Part shown: positions 17,507 to 26,630 of the stretch, piece by piece | Position numbering within the stretch: position 1 is the first letter of the stretch | Layout: each line of letters begins with the position of its first letter | NCBI RefSeq assembly: GCF_019334725.1 | Contig: NZ_CP079818.1 | Coordinates: 2,046,001 to 2,110,000 of the forward strand | Reading direction: 5' to 3' | DNA length: 64,000 bases | DNA from: Neisseria perflava | GTDB taxonomy: Bacteria; Pseudomonadota; Gammaproteobacteria; Burkholderiales; Neisseriaceae | Program-made: the position numbers and the translations under genes | The notes under the pieces: model-generated | What the model was told of the DNA's origin: nothing | Seen by the model: only the letters and a program-made list of their open reading frames with translations | The model's database searches: none

Positions 17507-18076
17507 TTAGTCAACCAAAGTAACTTTACCGTTCATCAAAGCACCGTGACCTGGGAAGGTACAAGCGAATTTGTATTCGCCGTCAGCCAGTTTGGCAGGA
17601 TCCAGAGTCAAAGAAGATTCTTCGCCGCCACCGATCAGTTTGGTGTGGGCAACAACGCGTGCATCATCAGGTTTAACGTAGTCAGTGTCAGCTGCGCCAA
17701 CGCCATCTTTGAAAATACCGTCCATGTCTTCAGTTTTACCGATAACAATGTTGTGACCCATGCTGGCTTTAGGTTGGGTACCGGTGTGTTTCAGGGTGAT
17801 GGTGAATTCTTTACAAGCTTTGCTTACTTGGATTTCTTTAGTGTTGAACTGCATAGCGTCGTTGGCTTCAACAGTAGTCGCGCAGTTGCCGGCAGCAGGA
17901 GCAGCGGCAGCGTCGGCTGGAGCGGCTTCAGAAGCAGGAGCTGCATCAGCAGGTGCAGTAGTTTCTGCAGGGGCAGCTTCGGAAGCAGCAGGGGCTTCAG
18001 CAGGTTTTGCAGCTTCTTGAGAGCATGCAGCCAAGCCGATAACGGCAGCGGAAATCAGAGCCAGATAAGCTTTCAT
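17507..18076 (-). CDS. laz: Lipid-modified azurin (H.8 outer-membrane antigen)
   Basis: 189 residues. Lipoprotein signal with lipobox LAAC (Cys18), then a 45-residue low-complexity Ala/Pro/Glu stretch corresponding to the H.8 epitope region, then an azurin domain. Type 1 copper ligands are present: His108 (MGHNIVI), Cys172, His177 and Met181 (CTFPGHGALM). Laz carries electrons at the outer membrane and helps protect against peroxide and copper. The Ala/Pro region is degenerate, without clean AAEAP repeats. GGAGAT ribosome site; own terminator. The 291 bp upstream (18077-18367) are AT-rich with no feature I can name. Confidence 0.95.
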   Translation of the reverse strand: MKAYLALISAAVIGLAACSQEAAKPAEAPAASEAAPAETTAPADAAPASEAAPADAAAAPAAGNCATTVEANDAMQFNTKEIQVSKACKEFTITLKHTGTQPKASMGHNIVIGKTEDMDGIFKDGVGAADTDYVKPDDARVVAHTKLIGGGEESSLTLDPAKLADGEYKFACTFPGHGALMNGKVTLVD

Positions 18077-18367
18077 TGATGTATCTCCTAATGATGAGAG
18101 TTTTGTTAAGTTCTATTAATAGCACCACACGAATATATTAATAAAAGGCAAACGCCAAACTAAAATTTATCCGCATAGCGTGATGTGAAATTCAGGCGTT
18201 ATTTTGCTACAAACTTCACACGAAATCAAAGTTTCAAGCCAAGTTTACATCAGTTTACCTAAAAGAAAACAGATACTTTCTAGGTCGTATTTCTTTAGTA
18301 TTAGATGCTATCATCCGAATGAAATAAGTTTTAACATTTATTAACAATAATCTCATCTGACATAATT

Positions 18368-18790
18368 TTAACGGCTGTGCTTGCGTACCAATTCTGCCAA
18401 TGCCGCCGCCAATTCGGGATGTTTGCCTTCCAATTTGGCTGCCGCCTCGTCAAAACTGTCTAAAGCTGCCTCGCTCAATCGCAAACTATTGGTTTTCGGC
18501 TGAGTCGGAGGCTTGGGGACTACCCTGACCACCACTTCCCTTACCCCTGCATGCAATGCTTGCAACTTGGGCAACATGGCAGGCAGGATCATTTTCAAAC
18601 GCGAAGCAGCCATATTATTGGCGGCAAGCAAAACCAATCTTCCGTCTTCTACGCAGGCCGTCTGAAAATGCAGATGCAGGTTGGCCGGCAAAACCGTTTT
18701 GATTTTTGCATCCAATTTCCGCCATTGTTGCGATTGTTGCAACAAGCCCGCCAATAAATGATCGCGCTTGCCTAATTGTGCTAAATCCAT
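18368..18790 (-). CDS. DUF721 protein, DciA-like helicase loader
   Basis: 140 residues from the ATG at 18790 (MDLAQLGKR). A longer frame would start at 18886, but it runs through a DUS and is not conserved in kind. The central part, from KIKTVLPANLHLHFQTACVEDGRLVLLAANNMAA, fits the KH-like DUF721 domain. Members named DciA load the replicative helicase DnaB in bacteria without DnaC. A position divergent from secA is typical of DUF721 genes in proteobacteria. The assignment to DciA function is by family. Confidence 0.7.
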   Translation of the reverse strand: MDLAQLGKRDHLLAGLLQQSQQWRKLDAKIKTVLPANLHLHFQTACVEDGRLVLLAANNMAASRLKMILPAMLPKLQALHAGVREVVVRVVPKPPTQPKTNSLRLSEAALDSFDEAAAKLEGKHPELAAALAELVRKHSR

Positions 18791-18944
18791 ATATTTCAGA
18801 CGGCCTCTCAGTAAATTAACCAAACAATTACAATTGAAATACAGCAAAACCGCCTTTATTTCAAACAGCATTACCGCGTTATACAAGCGCTTGTGTTAAA
18901 ATCCCAATTTCGCCCACTATTATATCAAGGCGCAGGAATTATTC

Positions 18945-21698
18945 ATGCTGACAAACATTGCTAAGAAAATCTTCGGCAGCCGCAACGACCGCCTGCTGAA
19001 ACAATATCGTAAATCCGTTGCCAAAATCAACGCGCTTGAGAAACAAATGCAGGCCTTGAGCGATGCAGAACTGCAAGCTAAAACAGCCGAATTCAAACAA
19101 CGTCTCGCCGATGGACAAAGCCTGGACGACATCTTGGTCGAAGCCTTTGCCGTCTGCCGCGAAGCATCGAGCCGTGTATTGGGCATGCGCCACTTTGATG
19201 TACAGCTGATCGGCGGTATGGTCCTGCACAACGGCAAAATCGCCGAAATGCGTACCGGTGAAGGTAAAACTCTGGTGGCCACCCTTGCCGTTTATCTGAA
19301 TGCATTGTCAGGAAAAGGCGTACACGTCGTTACCGTAAACGACTACCTCGCCTCCCGTGACGCGAGCATTATGGAGCCGTTGTACAACTTCTTAGGCTTG
19401 AGCGTCGGCGTGATCGTCGCCGATTTGCAACCTTTTGAACGCCAAACTGCTTATGGTGCCGACATTACTTACGGTACAAACAACGAGTTCGGTTTCGACT
19501 ACCTGCGCGACAATATGGTGACCGACCAATACGACAAAGTTCAACGTGAATTGAACTTTGCCGTTGTCGACGAAGTGGACTCCATTCTGATTGACGAAGC
19601 GCGTACGCCGCTGATTATTTCCGGCCAGGCGGATGACAACATCCAGCTCTACCGTGTAATGAACGCTGTTCCTGCCCACCTTATCCGCCAAGAAACCGAA
19701 GAAGGCGAAGGCGATTACTGGGTAGATGAAAAAGCACACCAAGTCATCCTGAGCGAAGCCGGTCACGAACACGCCGAGCAAATCCTGACACAAATGGGCT
19801 TATTACAGGAAAACGACTCGCTCTACTCTGCCGCCAATATTTCCCTGATGCACCACCTCATGGCGGCATTACGTGCGCACACCCTGTTCCACAAAGACCA
19901 ACACTACGTCATTCAAGACGGTGAAATCGTGATTGTGGACGAATTCACAGGCCGTCTGATGGCCGGCCGCCGTTGGTCCGAAGGCTTGCACCAAGCTGTT
20001 GAAGCCAAAGAAGGCGTAGAAATCAAACGCGAAAACCAAACGCTTGCATCTATTACCTTCCAAAACTACTTCCGCCTGTACAGCAAACTATCCGGTATGA
20101 CCGGTACGGCCGACACCGAAGCCTTCGAGTTCCAAAGCATTTACAACCTCGAAACCGTCATCATCCCGACCAACCGTCCTGTACAACGTAAAGACTTCAA
20201 CGACCAAATCTTCCGCTCAGCTGAAGAAAAATTTGAAGCCGTTGTCAAAGACATTGCCGAATGCCACAAAAACGGTCAACCGGTTTTGGTCGGCACCACC
20301 AGCATCGAAAACTCCGAACTGGTTTCTGACTTGTTACACAAAGCCGGTCTGCCGCATAACGTTCTGAACGCCAAAGAACACGAGCGCGAGGCATTGATTG
20401 TAGCTCAAGCCGGTAAAGTCGGCGCAATTACCGTTGCCACCAACATGGCAGGCCGCGGTACCGATATTGTTTTGGGCGGCAACCTCAAACATCAAATCGA
20501 AGCCATCCATGCCGATGAAACCTTGAGCGAACAGCAAAAACAAGCGCAAATTTCAGCCCTTGAAAGCGGTTGGCAAGCTGAACACGACCAAGTTGTGGCC
20601 GCAGGCGGTTTGCACATTATCGGTACAGAACGCCATGAAAGCCGCCGTATCGACAACCAGTTGCGCGGTCGTGCGGGCCGTCAGGGCGACCCCGGCTCCA
20701 GCCGTTTCTATCTGTCGTTTGAAGACCCATTATTGCGCCTGTTTGCACTCGACCGTGCCGCTGCCATCCTCAACCGTCTGGCACCTGAACGCGGCGTTGC
20801 CATCGAACACGGCCTGCTGACCCGTCAAATCGAAGGCGCGCAACGTAAAGTCGAAGGCCGCAACTTCGATATGCGTAAACAGGTTTTGGAATACGATGAC
20901 GTTGCCAACGACCAACGTAAAGTGATTTACCATCAACGTAACGAAATCCTGACCAGCAAAGACGTCAGCGATTTGACCCGCGAAATCCGCGCCGACGTTA
21001 TCAGCGACTTGGTTGATTACCACATCCCGCCTGACAGCATGGAAGAGCAATGGGACATTCCGGCACTGGAGCACCAACTTGCCGCCGATTTCCGCCTGCA
21101 TGTCGATATTAAAGGCTGGCTGAAAGAAGACAGCACTTTGGACAACCAAGACATTAAAGAGCGCCTCATCAAACGCATCGAAGACGAATATGCCGAGAAA
21201 GTCGAATTGGTCGGCAAACAGGCCATGTCTGACTTCGAACGCAATGTTATGCTGCAAGTTATCGACAACCAATGGCGCGAACACCTCGCCGCTATGGACT
21301 ACCTGCGCCAAGGCATCCACCTGCGCAGCTATGCTCAGAAAAATCCGAAACAGGAATACAAACGCGAAGCTTTCGCCATGTTTGAAAATCTGTGGCGCGG
21401 TATCAAACAAAACATTGCCGCTTTGCTGACCGCCGTTCAAATCGAGCGCAACAGCGAATACGACCATACTGCCGCACAAAGCGTCAGCGATGTTCAAACC
21501 GTCCACTCCGATGCGCCTGATATGGAAGAATTGCTAGGTCAATCGCAAACCGATTTGGTTACCGAAGCATTCGATCCTGACGGCACAGACTTCAGCCCTG
21601 AAGCGCTTGCACAAAATGGCCTGATTGTTCACCGCAACGATCCTTGCCCTTGCGGCAGCGGCCTGAAATACAAACAGTGCCACGGTAAATTAAACTAA
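18945..21698 (+). CDS. secA: Protein translocase ATPase SecA
   Basis: 917 residues. Walker A (MRTGEGKTL, residues 102-110), DEAD-type VVDEVDSILIDEAR, preprotein cross-linking domain, motif VI GRAGRQGDPG, and a C-terminal zinc-binding tail CPCGSGLKYKQCH for SecB binding. It drives preproteins through SecYEG. An AGGAATT ribosome site precedes the ATG. Divergent from the dciA-like gene. A large DUS-pair terminator follows. Confidence 0.98.
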   Translation: MLTNIAKKIFGSRNDRLLKQYRKSVAKINALEKQMQALSDAELQAKTAEFKQRLADGQSLDDILVEAFAVCREASSRVLGMRHFDVQLIGGMVLHNGKIAEMRTGEGKTLVATLAVYLNALSGKGVHVVTVNDYLASRDASIMEPLYNFLGLSVGVIVADLQPFERQTAYGADITYGTNNEFGFDYLRDNMVTDQYDKVQRELNFAVVDEVDSILIDEARTPLIISGQADDNIQLYRVMNAVPAHLIRQETEEGEGDYWVDEKAHQVILSEAGHEHAEQILTQMGLLQENDSLYSAANISLMHHLMAALRAHTLFHKDQHYVIQDGEIVIVDEFTGRLMAGRRWSEGLHQAVEAKEGVEIKRENQTLASITFQNYFRLYSKLSGMTGTADTEAFEFQSIYNLETVIIPTNRPVQRKDFNDQIFRSAEEKFEAVVKDIAECHKNGQPVLVGTTSIENSELVSDLLHKAGLPHNVLNAKEHEREALIVAQAGKVGAITVATNMAGRGTDIVLGGNLKHQIEAIHADETLSEQQKQAQISALESGWQAEHDQVVAAGGLHIIGTERHESRRIDNQLRGRAGRQGDPGSSRFYLSFEDPLLRLFALDRAAAILNRLAPERGVAIEHGLLTRQIEGAQRKVEGRNFDMRKQVLEYDDVANDQRKVIYHQRNEILTSKDVSDLTREIRADVISDLVDYHIPPDSMEEQWDIPALEHQLAADFRLHVDIKGWLKEDSTLDNQDIKERLIKRIEDEYAEKVELVGKQAMSDFERNVMLQVIDNQWREHLAAMDYLRQGIHLRSYAQKNPKQEYKREAFAMFENLWRGIKQNIAALLTAVQIERNSEYDHTAAQSVSDVQTVHSDAPDMEELLGQSQTDLVTEAFDPDGTDFSPEALAQNGLIVHRNDPCPCGSGLKYKQCHGKLN

Positions 21699-21713
21699 GC
21701 AGTCATCTCAAAA

Positions 21714-21774
21714 GGCCGTCTGAATAAGTGTAAAAACGAAATCAAAGATTCTCGTTTCACCGTTCAGACGGCCT
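21714..21774 (+). terminator. Extended DUS-pair terminator after secA
   Basis: The two DUS arms are further apart than usual (about 40 nt), and the interior contains its own complementary stretch (AAAACGA against TCGTTT), giving a long composite hairpin. Confidence 0.75.
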
Positions 21775-21830
21775 GAGAATTATCCAAATAAGCAAAAAAT
21801 TTCCAAACCCAATTTCAAAAGAGTATCCCT

Positions 21831-22931
21831 ATGGCAGGCAATACCTTCGGACAAATCTTTACCGTTACCACTTTCGGCGAAAGCCACGGCGCAGGCTTGG
21901 GCTGCATCATTGACGGCTGCCCGCCCGGATTAGAATTGAGCGAAGCGGATATCCAATTTGACCTTGACCGTCGCAAACCCGGCACCAGCCGCCACGTTAC
22001 CCAACGCCGCGAAGCCGACCAAGTCGAAATCCTCTCCGGCGTATTCGAAGGCAAAACCACCGGTACCCCCATCGCCCTCCTGATCCGCAATACCGACCAA
22101 CGCAGCAAAGACTATGGCAATATCGCCACCAGTTTTCGTCCCGGACACGCCGATTACACCTACTGGCACAAATACGGTACACGCGACTATCGCGGCGGCG
22201 GTAGAAGTTCCGCCCGCGAAACCGCTGCCCGCGTTGCAGCCGGAGCAGTTGCAAAAAAATGGCTGAAAGAAAAATTCGGCACGGAAATTACCGCTTACGT
22301 TACCCAAGTCGGTGAAAAAGAAATCCAGTTTGAAGGTTACAAATATATTTCCCAAAATCCTTTTTTTGCAGCAAACCAAAGCCAAATTGAAGACTTGGAA
22401 AACTATATGGACAGCGTGCGCAAATCATTGGATTCTGTCGGCGCAAAACTTCATATCGAAGCAGCCAACGTCCCTGTTGGCTTGGGCGAACCGGTTTTTG
22501 ACCGCCTCGATGCAGAAATTGCCTATGCCATGATGGGCATCAATGCTGTCAAAGGCGTGGAAATCGGTGCAGGTTTTAATAGCGTAACGCAACGTGGCAG
22601 CGAACACGGTGACGAGCTCACGCCACAAGGCTTTCTATCCAACCACTCAGGCGGCATCTTGGGCGGCATCAGCACCGGACAAGACATTCATGTAAATATT
22701 GCCATCAAACCCACCAGCTCCATCGCCACACCGCGCCGGAGCATTGATATAGAGGGCAACCCTGTCGAGCTTGCCACACACGGCCGCCACGACCCCTGCG
22801 TCGGATTACGCGCTGCTCCGATTGCAGAAGCCATGCTGGCATTGGTATTGATTGACCACGCCTTACGCCATCGTGCGCAAAATGCCGATGTTCAGGTTAA
22901 TACACCAGACATTGCCAAATTGGAAAAATAA
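21831..22931 (+). CDS. aroC: Chorismate synthase
   Basis: 366 residues. It shows TTFGESHGAGLGCIIDGCPPG near the N-terminus, GGGRSSARETAARVAAGAVA, and the C-terminal RHDPCVGLRAAPIAEAM. It converts EPSP to chorismate using reduced FMN, the last step of the shikimate pathway. A single-gene unit with the secA terminator upstream; no terminator between it and proQ is evident. Confidence 0.97.
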   Translation: MAGNTFGQIFTVTTFGESHGAGLGCIIDGCPPGLELSEADIQFDLDRRKPGTSRHVTQRREADQVEILSGVFEGKTTGTPIALLIRNTDQRSKDYGNIATSFRPGHADYTYWHKYGTRDYRGGGRSSARETAARVAAGAVAKKWLKEKFGTEITAYVTQVGEKEIQFEGYKYISQNPFFAANQSQIEDLENYMDSVRKSLDSVGAKLHIEAANVPVGLGEPVFDRLDAEIAYAMMGINAVKGVEIGAGFNSVTQRGSEHGDELTPQGFLSNHSGGILGGISTGQDIHVNIAIKPTSSIATPRRSIDIEGNPVELATHGRHDPCVGLRAAPIAEAMLALVLIDHALRHRAQNADVQVNTPDIAKLEK

Positions 22932-23048
22932 CCGTTTATTTCTGAATATTCTCAGAAAAATTTAGCCAAATCCCAGTCTTTATACTACAATAGCACCTTA
23001 TTGCCGTATGACGAAAATACGGATTTATATTAGAGGAATACAACCGCA

Positions 23049-23486
23049 ATGGCACAAGAAACCGCTTTGGGCGCTGCGCTGAAATCTGCCGTCCAAACTA
23101 TGAGCAAGAAAAAACAGACAGACATGATTGCCGACCACATTTACGGCAAATATGATGTATTCAAACGATTCAAACCGTTGGCCGTCGGTATCGACCAAGA
23201 CTTGGTTGCCGCCCTGCCCCAATACGACCCAGCACTGATTGCACGCGTACTGGCCAACCACTGCCGCCGTCCGCGCTATCTGAAAGCCCTGGCTCGCGGC
23301 GGCAAACGTTTTGACTTGAACAACCGCTTCAAAGGCGAAGTCAGTACAGAAGAACAAACCATTGCCCAACAGCACCCAGCCGTTCAACAGGCATTGGCTG
23401 CACAAGCCGAACGTCAAGCCGCTAAGGCTACTACAGAAGCAGAAGTAGCTCCTACTCAAGCCGAGACCAACGAAGCTGCTGAATAA
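23049..23486 (+). CDS. proQ: ProQ/FinO-domain RNA chaperone (minimal ProQ)
   Basis: 145 residues. It consists of a FinO/ProQ domain (about residues 10-110, with KRFKPLAVGIDQDL, HCRRPRYLKAL and GGKRFDLN) and a short Ala/Glu-rich tail, lacking the C-terminal Tudor-like domain of E. coli ProQ. The meningococcal orthologue is an established minimal ProQ that binds many sRNAs and mRNA 3' ends. AGAGGAA upstream supports the start. A strong terminator follows. Confidence 0.92.
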   Translation: MAQETALGAALKSAVQTMSKKKQTDMIADHIYGKYDVFKRFKPLAVGIDQDLVAALPQYDPALIARVLANHCRRPRYLKALARGGKRFDLNNRFKGEVSTEEQTIAQQHPAVQQALAAQAERQAAKATTEAEVAPTQAETNEAAE

Positions 23487-23525
23487 TGTTCAGACGGCCG
23501 TAAAGGCTTACACTAAATAGAAAAA

Positions 23526-23572
23526 CCCCAATTCAATACGACACTTAAACGTCGATGAATTGGGGCTTTTTT
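23526..23572 (+). terminator. Intrinsic terminator of proQ
   Basis: CCCCAATTCA pairs with TGAATTGGGG, with an inner CGAC/GTCG stem, and is followed by CTTTTTT. The following 200 bp to the IS (23573-23776) are AT-rich and hold no gene that I can see. Confidence 0.85.
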
Positions 23573-23812
23573 ATTACCTTAACCTTATAGCAGACTAATT
23601 AAAAATAGCTTTGTTTATCCTCACTAAACCCCAAAATCTTTTCCAAGATATTCCTAATAAGGTATTTCTCTATTACCTTGATTATTCTTGTATCAGTTCA
23701 AACATTGAAAAGCATGATTTGTGCATCGTTAAAACAAACTAAAATCTATCCTTTACAAAAATAAGTAAAGGCCAGCGGATTCGGATTTGAAGTGCAACTT
23801 TCCCTAACAGAA

Positions 23813-23843
23813 AAAGGCCAGTATGCGGTAGCATACGGCCTTT
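23813..23843 (+). terminator. Hairpin at the IS left end, upstream of the transposase
   Basis: AAAGGCCAGTATGC and GCATACGGCCTTT pair over GGTA (one mismatch), placed between the left inverted repeat and the transposase ATG. Such a structure could stop read-through transcription into the transposase. Confidence 0.55.
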
Positions 23844-23861
23844 CCTGCAAGAAAGATTGCC

Positions 23862-24827
23862 ATGAGCTACACACAACTGACCCAAGACGAACGATACCAC
23901 ATCCAATACCTATCCCGCCACTGCACCCTCACCGAAATCGCCAAACAGCTTAACCGCCACAAAAGCACCATCAGCCGAGAAATCAAGCGGCACTGCTTAC
24001 AAGGGCAACAATACAGCGCCGAAAAAGCCCAGCGGCAAAGCCAGACTATCAAGCAGCGTAAGCGACAACCCTATAAGCTCGATTCGCAGCTGATTCAACA
24101 CATAGACACCCTTATCCGCCGCAAACTTAGTCCCGAACAAATATGCGGCTACCTGCACAAACACCACCAAATCACGCTCCACCATAGCACCATTTACCGC
24201 TACCTTCACCAAGACAAAAGCAACGGCGGCACTTTGTGGCAACATCTCAGAATATGCAGCAAACCCTACCGAAAACGCTACGGCAGCACATGGACCAGAG
24301 GCAAAGTACCCAACCGTGTCGGCATAGAAAACCGACCCGCCGTCGTCGACCAAAAATCCCGTATCGGCGATTGGGAGGCCGACACCATCGTCGGCAAAGG
24401 CCAGAAAAGCGCATTATTGACCTTGGTCGAACGCGTTACCCGCTACACCATCATCTGCAAATTGAAGAACTTAAAAGCCGAAGACACTGCCCGGGCAGCC
24501 GTTAGGGCATTAAAGGTTCATAAAGTCAGAGTGCACACCATCACCATGGATAACGGCAAAGAGTTCTACCAACACACCAAAATAACCAAAGCATTGAAAG
24601 CGGAGACTTATTTTTGCCGCCCTTACCATTCTTGGGAGAAAGGGCTGAATGAGAACACCAACGGACTCATCCGGCAATACTTCCCCAAACAAACCGATTT
24701 CCGCAACATCAGTGATCGGGAGATACGCAGGGTTCAAGATGAGTTGAACCACCGACCAAGAAAAACACTTGGCTACGAAACGCCAAGTGTTTTATTCTTG
24801 AATCTGTTCCAACCACTAATACACTAG
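23862..24827 (+). CDS. IS30-family transposase (IS1655-like)
   Basis: 321 residues, full length. An N-terminal helix-turn-helix (LTEIAKQLNRHKSTISREIKRH) is followed by the IS30 DDE core: GDWEADTIVGKG (first Asp), TMDNGKEF (second Asp) and SWEKGLNENTNGLIRQYFPK (Glu). It closely resembles the IS1655 transposase known from Neisseria as I remember it. It appears intact, so the element may still be active. Confidence 0.93.
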   Translation: MSYTQLTQDERYHIQYLSRHCTLTEIAKQLNRHKSTISREIKRHCLQGQQYSAEKAQRQSQTIKQRKRQPYKLDSQLIQHIDTLIRRKLSPEQICGYLHKHHQITLHHSTIYRYLHQDKSNGGTLWQHLRICSKPYRKRYGSTWTRGKVPNRVGIENRPAVVDQKSRIGDWEADTIVGKGQKSALLTLVERVTRYTIICKLKNLKAEDTARAAVRALKVHKVRVHTITMDNGKEFYQHTKITKALKAETYFCRPYHSWEKGLNENTNGLIRQYFPKQTDFRNISDREIRRVQDELNHRPRKTLGYETPSVLFLNLFQPLIH

Positions 24828-24852
24828 TGTTGCACTTGAAATCCGAATCCAA

Positions 24853-24882
24853 GGCCGTCTGAAATCTATCTTTCAGACGGCC
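24853..24882. terminator. Inverted DUS pair between the IS and pit
   Basis: GGCCGTCTGAA and its inverse; it starts only two bases after the IS right end and serves as terminator for the minus-strand phosphate transporter gene. Confidence 0.85.
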
Positions 24883-24902
24883 TTTTGAAATCAAGCAATC
24901 AA

Positions 24903-26477
24903 TTAAAACACGGCTTGCAAAACCAAATAGCTGACAACAGACAAAACGGCAGCAGCAGGCAAGGTAATAACCCAAGCAAGGCCGATCGGTTTCATCAATT
25001 TCCAGTTGGCATTGCGGTTAACCAAGCCGATACCCAAAACTGCACCTACCAAGATATGGGTACTGGAAACAGGCAAGCCCATAAATGATGCGGCCATCAC
25101 GACGGCGGCGGCCGAAAGCTCTGCTGAGAAGCCGGAGGCAGGGTGCATTTCTGCCAAGCTGGTGCCTACGGTTTTAATCACTTCTTTACCGACAAACCAC
25201 AAGCCGACGATCAAAGCGATACCGAAAGTCAACATAGCAATCGGCGGCACGGCGTTTTGAGCAGTAATGCTGTTGGTACGCAACACATCCATAATCGCGG
25301 CAAACGGACCAATCGCATTGGCAATATCGTTCGCACCATGGCTGAATGCAAAACCGCAAGCGGTAAATACCTGCATCCATGAGAACATTTGGAAAGTCGA
25401 TTTATCCAAATCTTTGCGTTTCAAACTTTTGGCAAATACAAACGTACCCATCCAAATAGCCGCGCCGATCATGAAAATGGTCAGGAAGCTGTTTACATTG
25501 CTCATGCCCAAATGCAGATTTTTCAGACCTTTGAAAATCAACATGGCCGCAATCATCATGCCGCCGACAGAAGCAATAAACGGTACCCAGGAATGCAGGG
25601 CTTTGTAAGAATCAACTTCACCCTTACGGCTATCAAAGCGGTGCAGACCGCGATAATACTCAGACTGCAATTCTTCAGGATCAAAGTCCGGCTCATCATA
25701 AATTTGGGCATCGTGCGCCATTTTGGTGGCGTATTCGACTTTTTCAGATTCACTTAAGGCTTCAAAAAACAGGCGATGCTCTTCTTTATAGGCTTTCTTC
25801 TCCAGCTTGATGCCTTTAAGCGTATTATCAGCCCAAGAGTTGTAGTCCAAAACGTTTTTCTTAATTCGTGAAAACAACAGATAGGAAACGATACCGCCCA
25901 ATACGGGAGACAAAATCCAAGACAAGGCAATTTCGCCCAACTTGTCCCATTGAATCAACGCAACGGAATCCACACCGTTCAATGCCGCCATACACAAGGC
26001 GCTACCGACGATACCGCCGATAATGGCATGTGTCGTGGAAACCGGCAAGCCTTTGCGCGATGCAAAAAGCAGCCACAATGCGGCAGCCAAAAGCGCAGAC
26101 ATCATAATAAAGACAAACTGCATCGGATCCAGATGCATGCCATTCAAATCGACAATACCCTTACGGATGGTATCTGTTACCTCGCCGCCAGCAATCACTG
26201 CACCGCTGACTTCAAATACTGCCGCAATCAACAAAGCTTGAGGAATGGTCAATGTGCCGGAGCCGACACTTGTACCGAAAGAGTTGGCAATATCGTTACC
26301 ACCCACATTAAACGCCATAAAGACGCCGAAAAAGGTAGCAAGGATAAACAGGCCGGAGTGGTTGTAGTGGGTATAACCCAAGCCCCAATAAATAAAATAG
26401 CCGACCATGCTCACAAGCATAGCGGCAAAAACCGTATTAATCAGCTTCAAGTTCGCACTCGACTGAGTTTGAGCCAT
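24903..26477 (-). CDS. Inorganic phosphate transporter (Pit family)
   Basis: 524 residues from the ATG at 26477 (MAQTQSS), chosen over an in-frame ATG 24 bp upstream because AAGGA lies at the right distance. PiT signatures GGNDIANSFGTSVGSG and SHGANDIANAIGPFA occur in the two repeats. Ten or more membrane helices surround a large cytoplasmic loop (about residues 220-310). It imports phosphate, probably as a metal-phosphate or cation symporter, through the inner membrane. No PhoU-like partner gene is adjacent. Confidence 0.92.
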   Translation of the reverse strand: MAQTQSSANLKLINTVFAAMLVSMVGYFIYWGLGYTHYNHSGLFILATFFGVFMAFNVGGNDIANSFGTSVGSGTLTIPQALLIAAVFEVSGAVIAGGEVTDTIRKGIVDLNGMHLDPMQFVFIMMSALLAAALWLLFASRKGLPVSTTHAIIGGIVGSALCMAALNGVDSVALIQWDKLGEIALSWILSPVLGGIVSYLLFSRIKKNVLDYNSWADNTLKGIKLEKKAYKEEHRLFFEALSESEKVEYATKMAHDAQIYDEPDFDPEELQSEYYRGLHRFDSRKGEVDSYKALHSWVPFIASVGGMMIAAMLIFKGLKNLHLGMSNVNSFLTIFMIGAAIWMGTFVFAKSLKRKDLDKSTFQMFSWMQVFTACGFAFSHGANDIANAIGPFAAIMDVLRTNSITAQNAVPPIAMLTFGIALIVGLWFVGKEVIKTVGTSLAEMHPASGFSAELSAAAVVMAASFMGLPVSSTHILVGAVLGIGLVNRNANWKLMKPIGLAWVITLPAAAVLSVVSYLVLQAVF

Positions 26478-26630
26478 GGAAAGTTTCCTTTTGGAAAACA
26501 TGTTGAGTCGCGTTATTTTAACCTCTTTGTAATCTTTCTTGCACCAACTATTTACATTAAATGCCGAAATTCCCGTAAAAACGTCAAAAGGCGTTAAAAT
26601 GTCGTTTTACCTTCTCTTTCTGTAACCGAA

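Larger units (their letters stand above)
23777..24850 (+). mobile_element. IS30-family insertion sequence, IS1655 type
   Basis: The ends are matching inverted repeats of about 22 bp: left 23777-23798 and right 24829-24850, both reading GGATTCGGATTT inward, with one mismatch. The total is 1,074 bp with one intact transposase. No convincing target duplication is visible (AGC on the left, AAG on the right). It sits between the proQ terminator and a DUS-pair terminator, so it does not break a gene. Confidence 0.9.

Noticed and set aside
20730..21506. Minus-strand frame of 258 codons opposite secA
   Set aside because: Antisense shadow of a highly conserved gene, with no recognisable domain.
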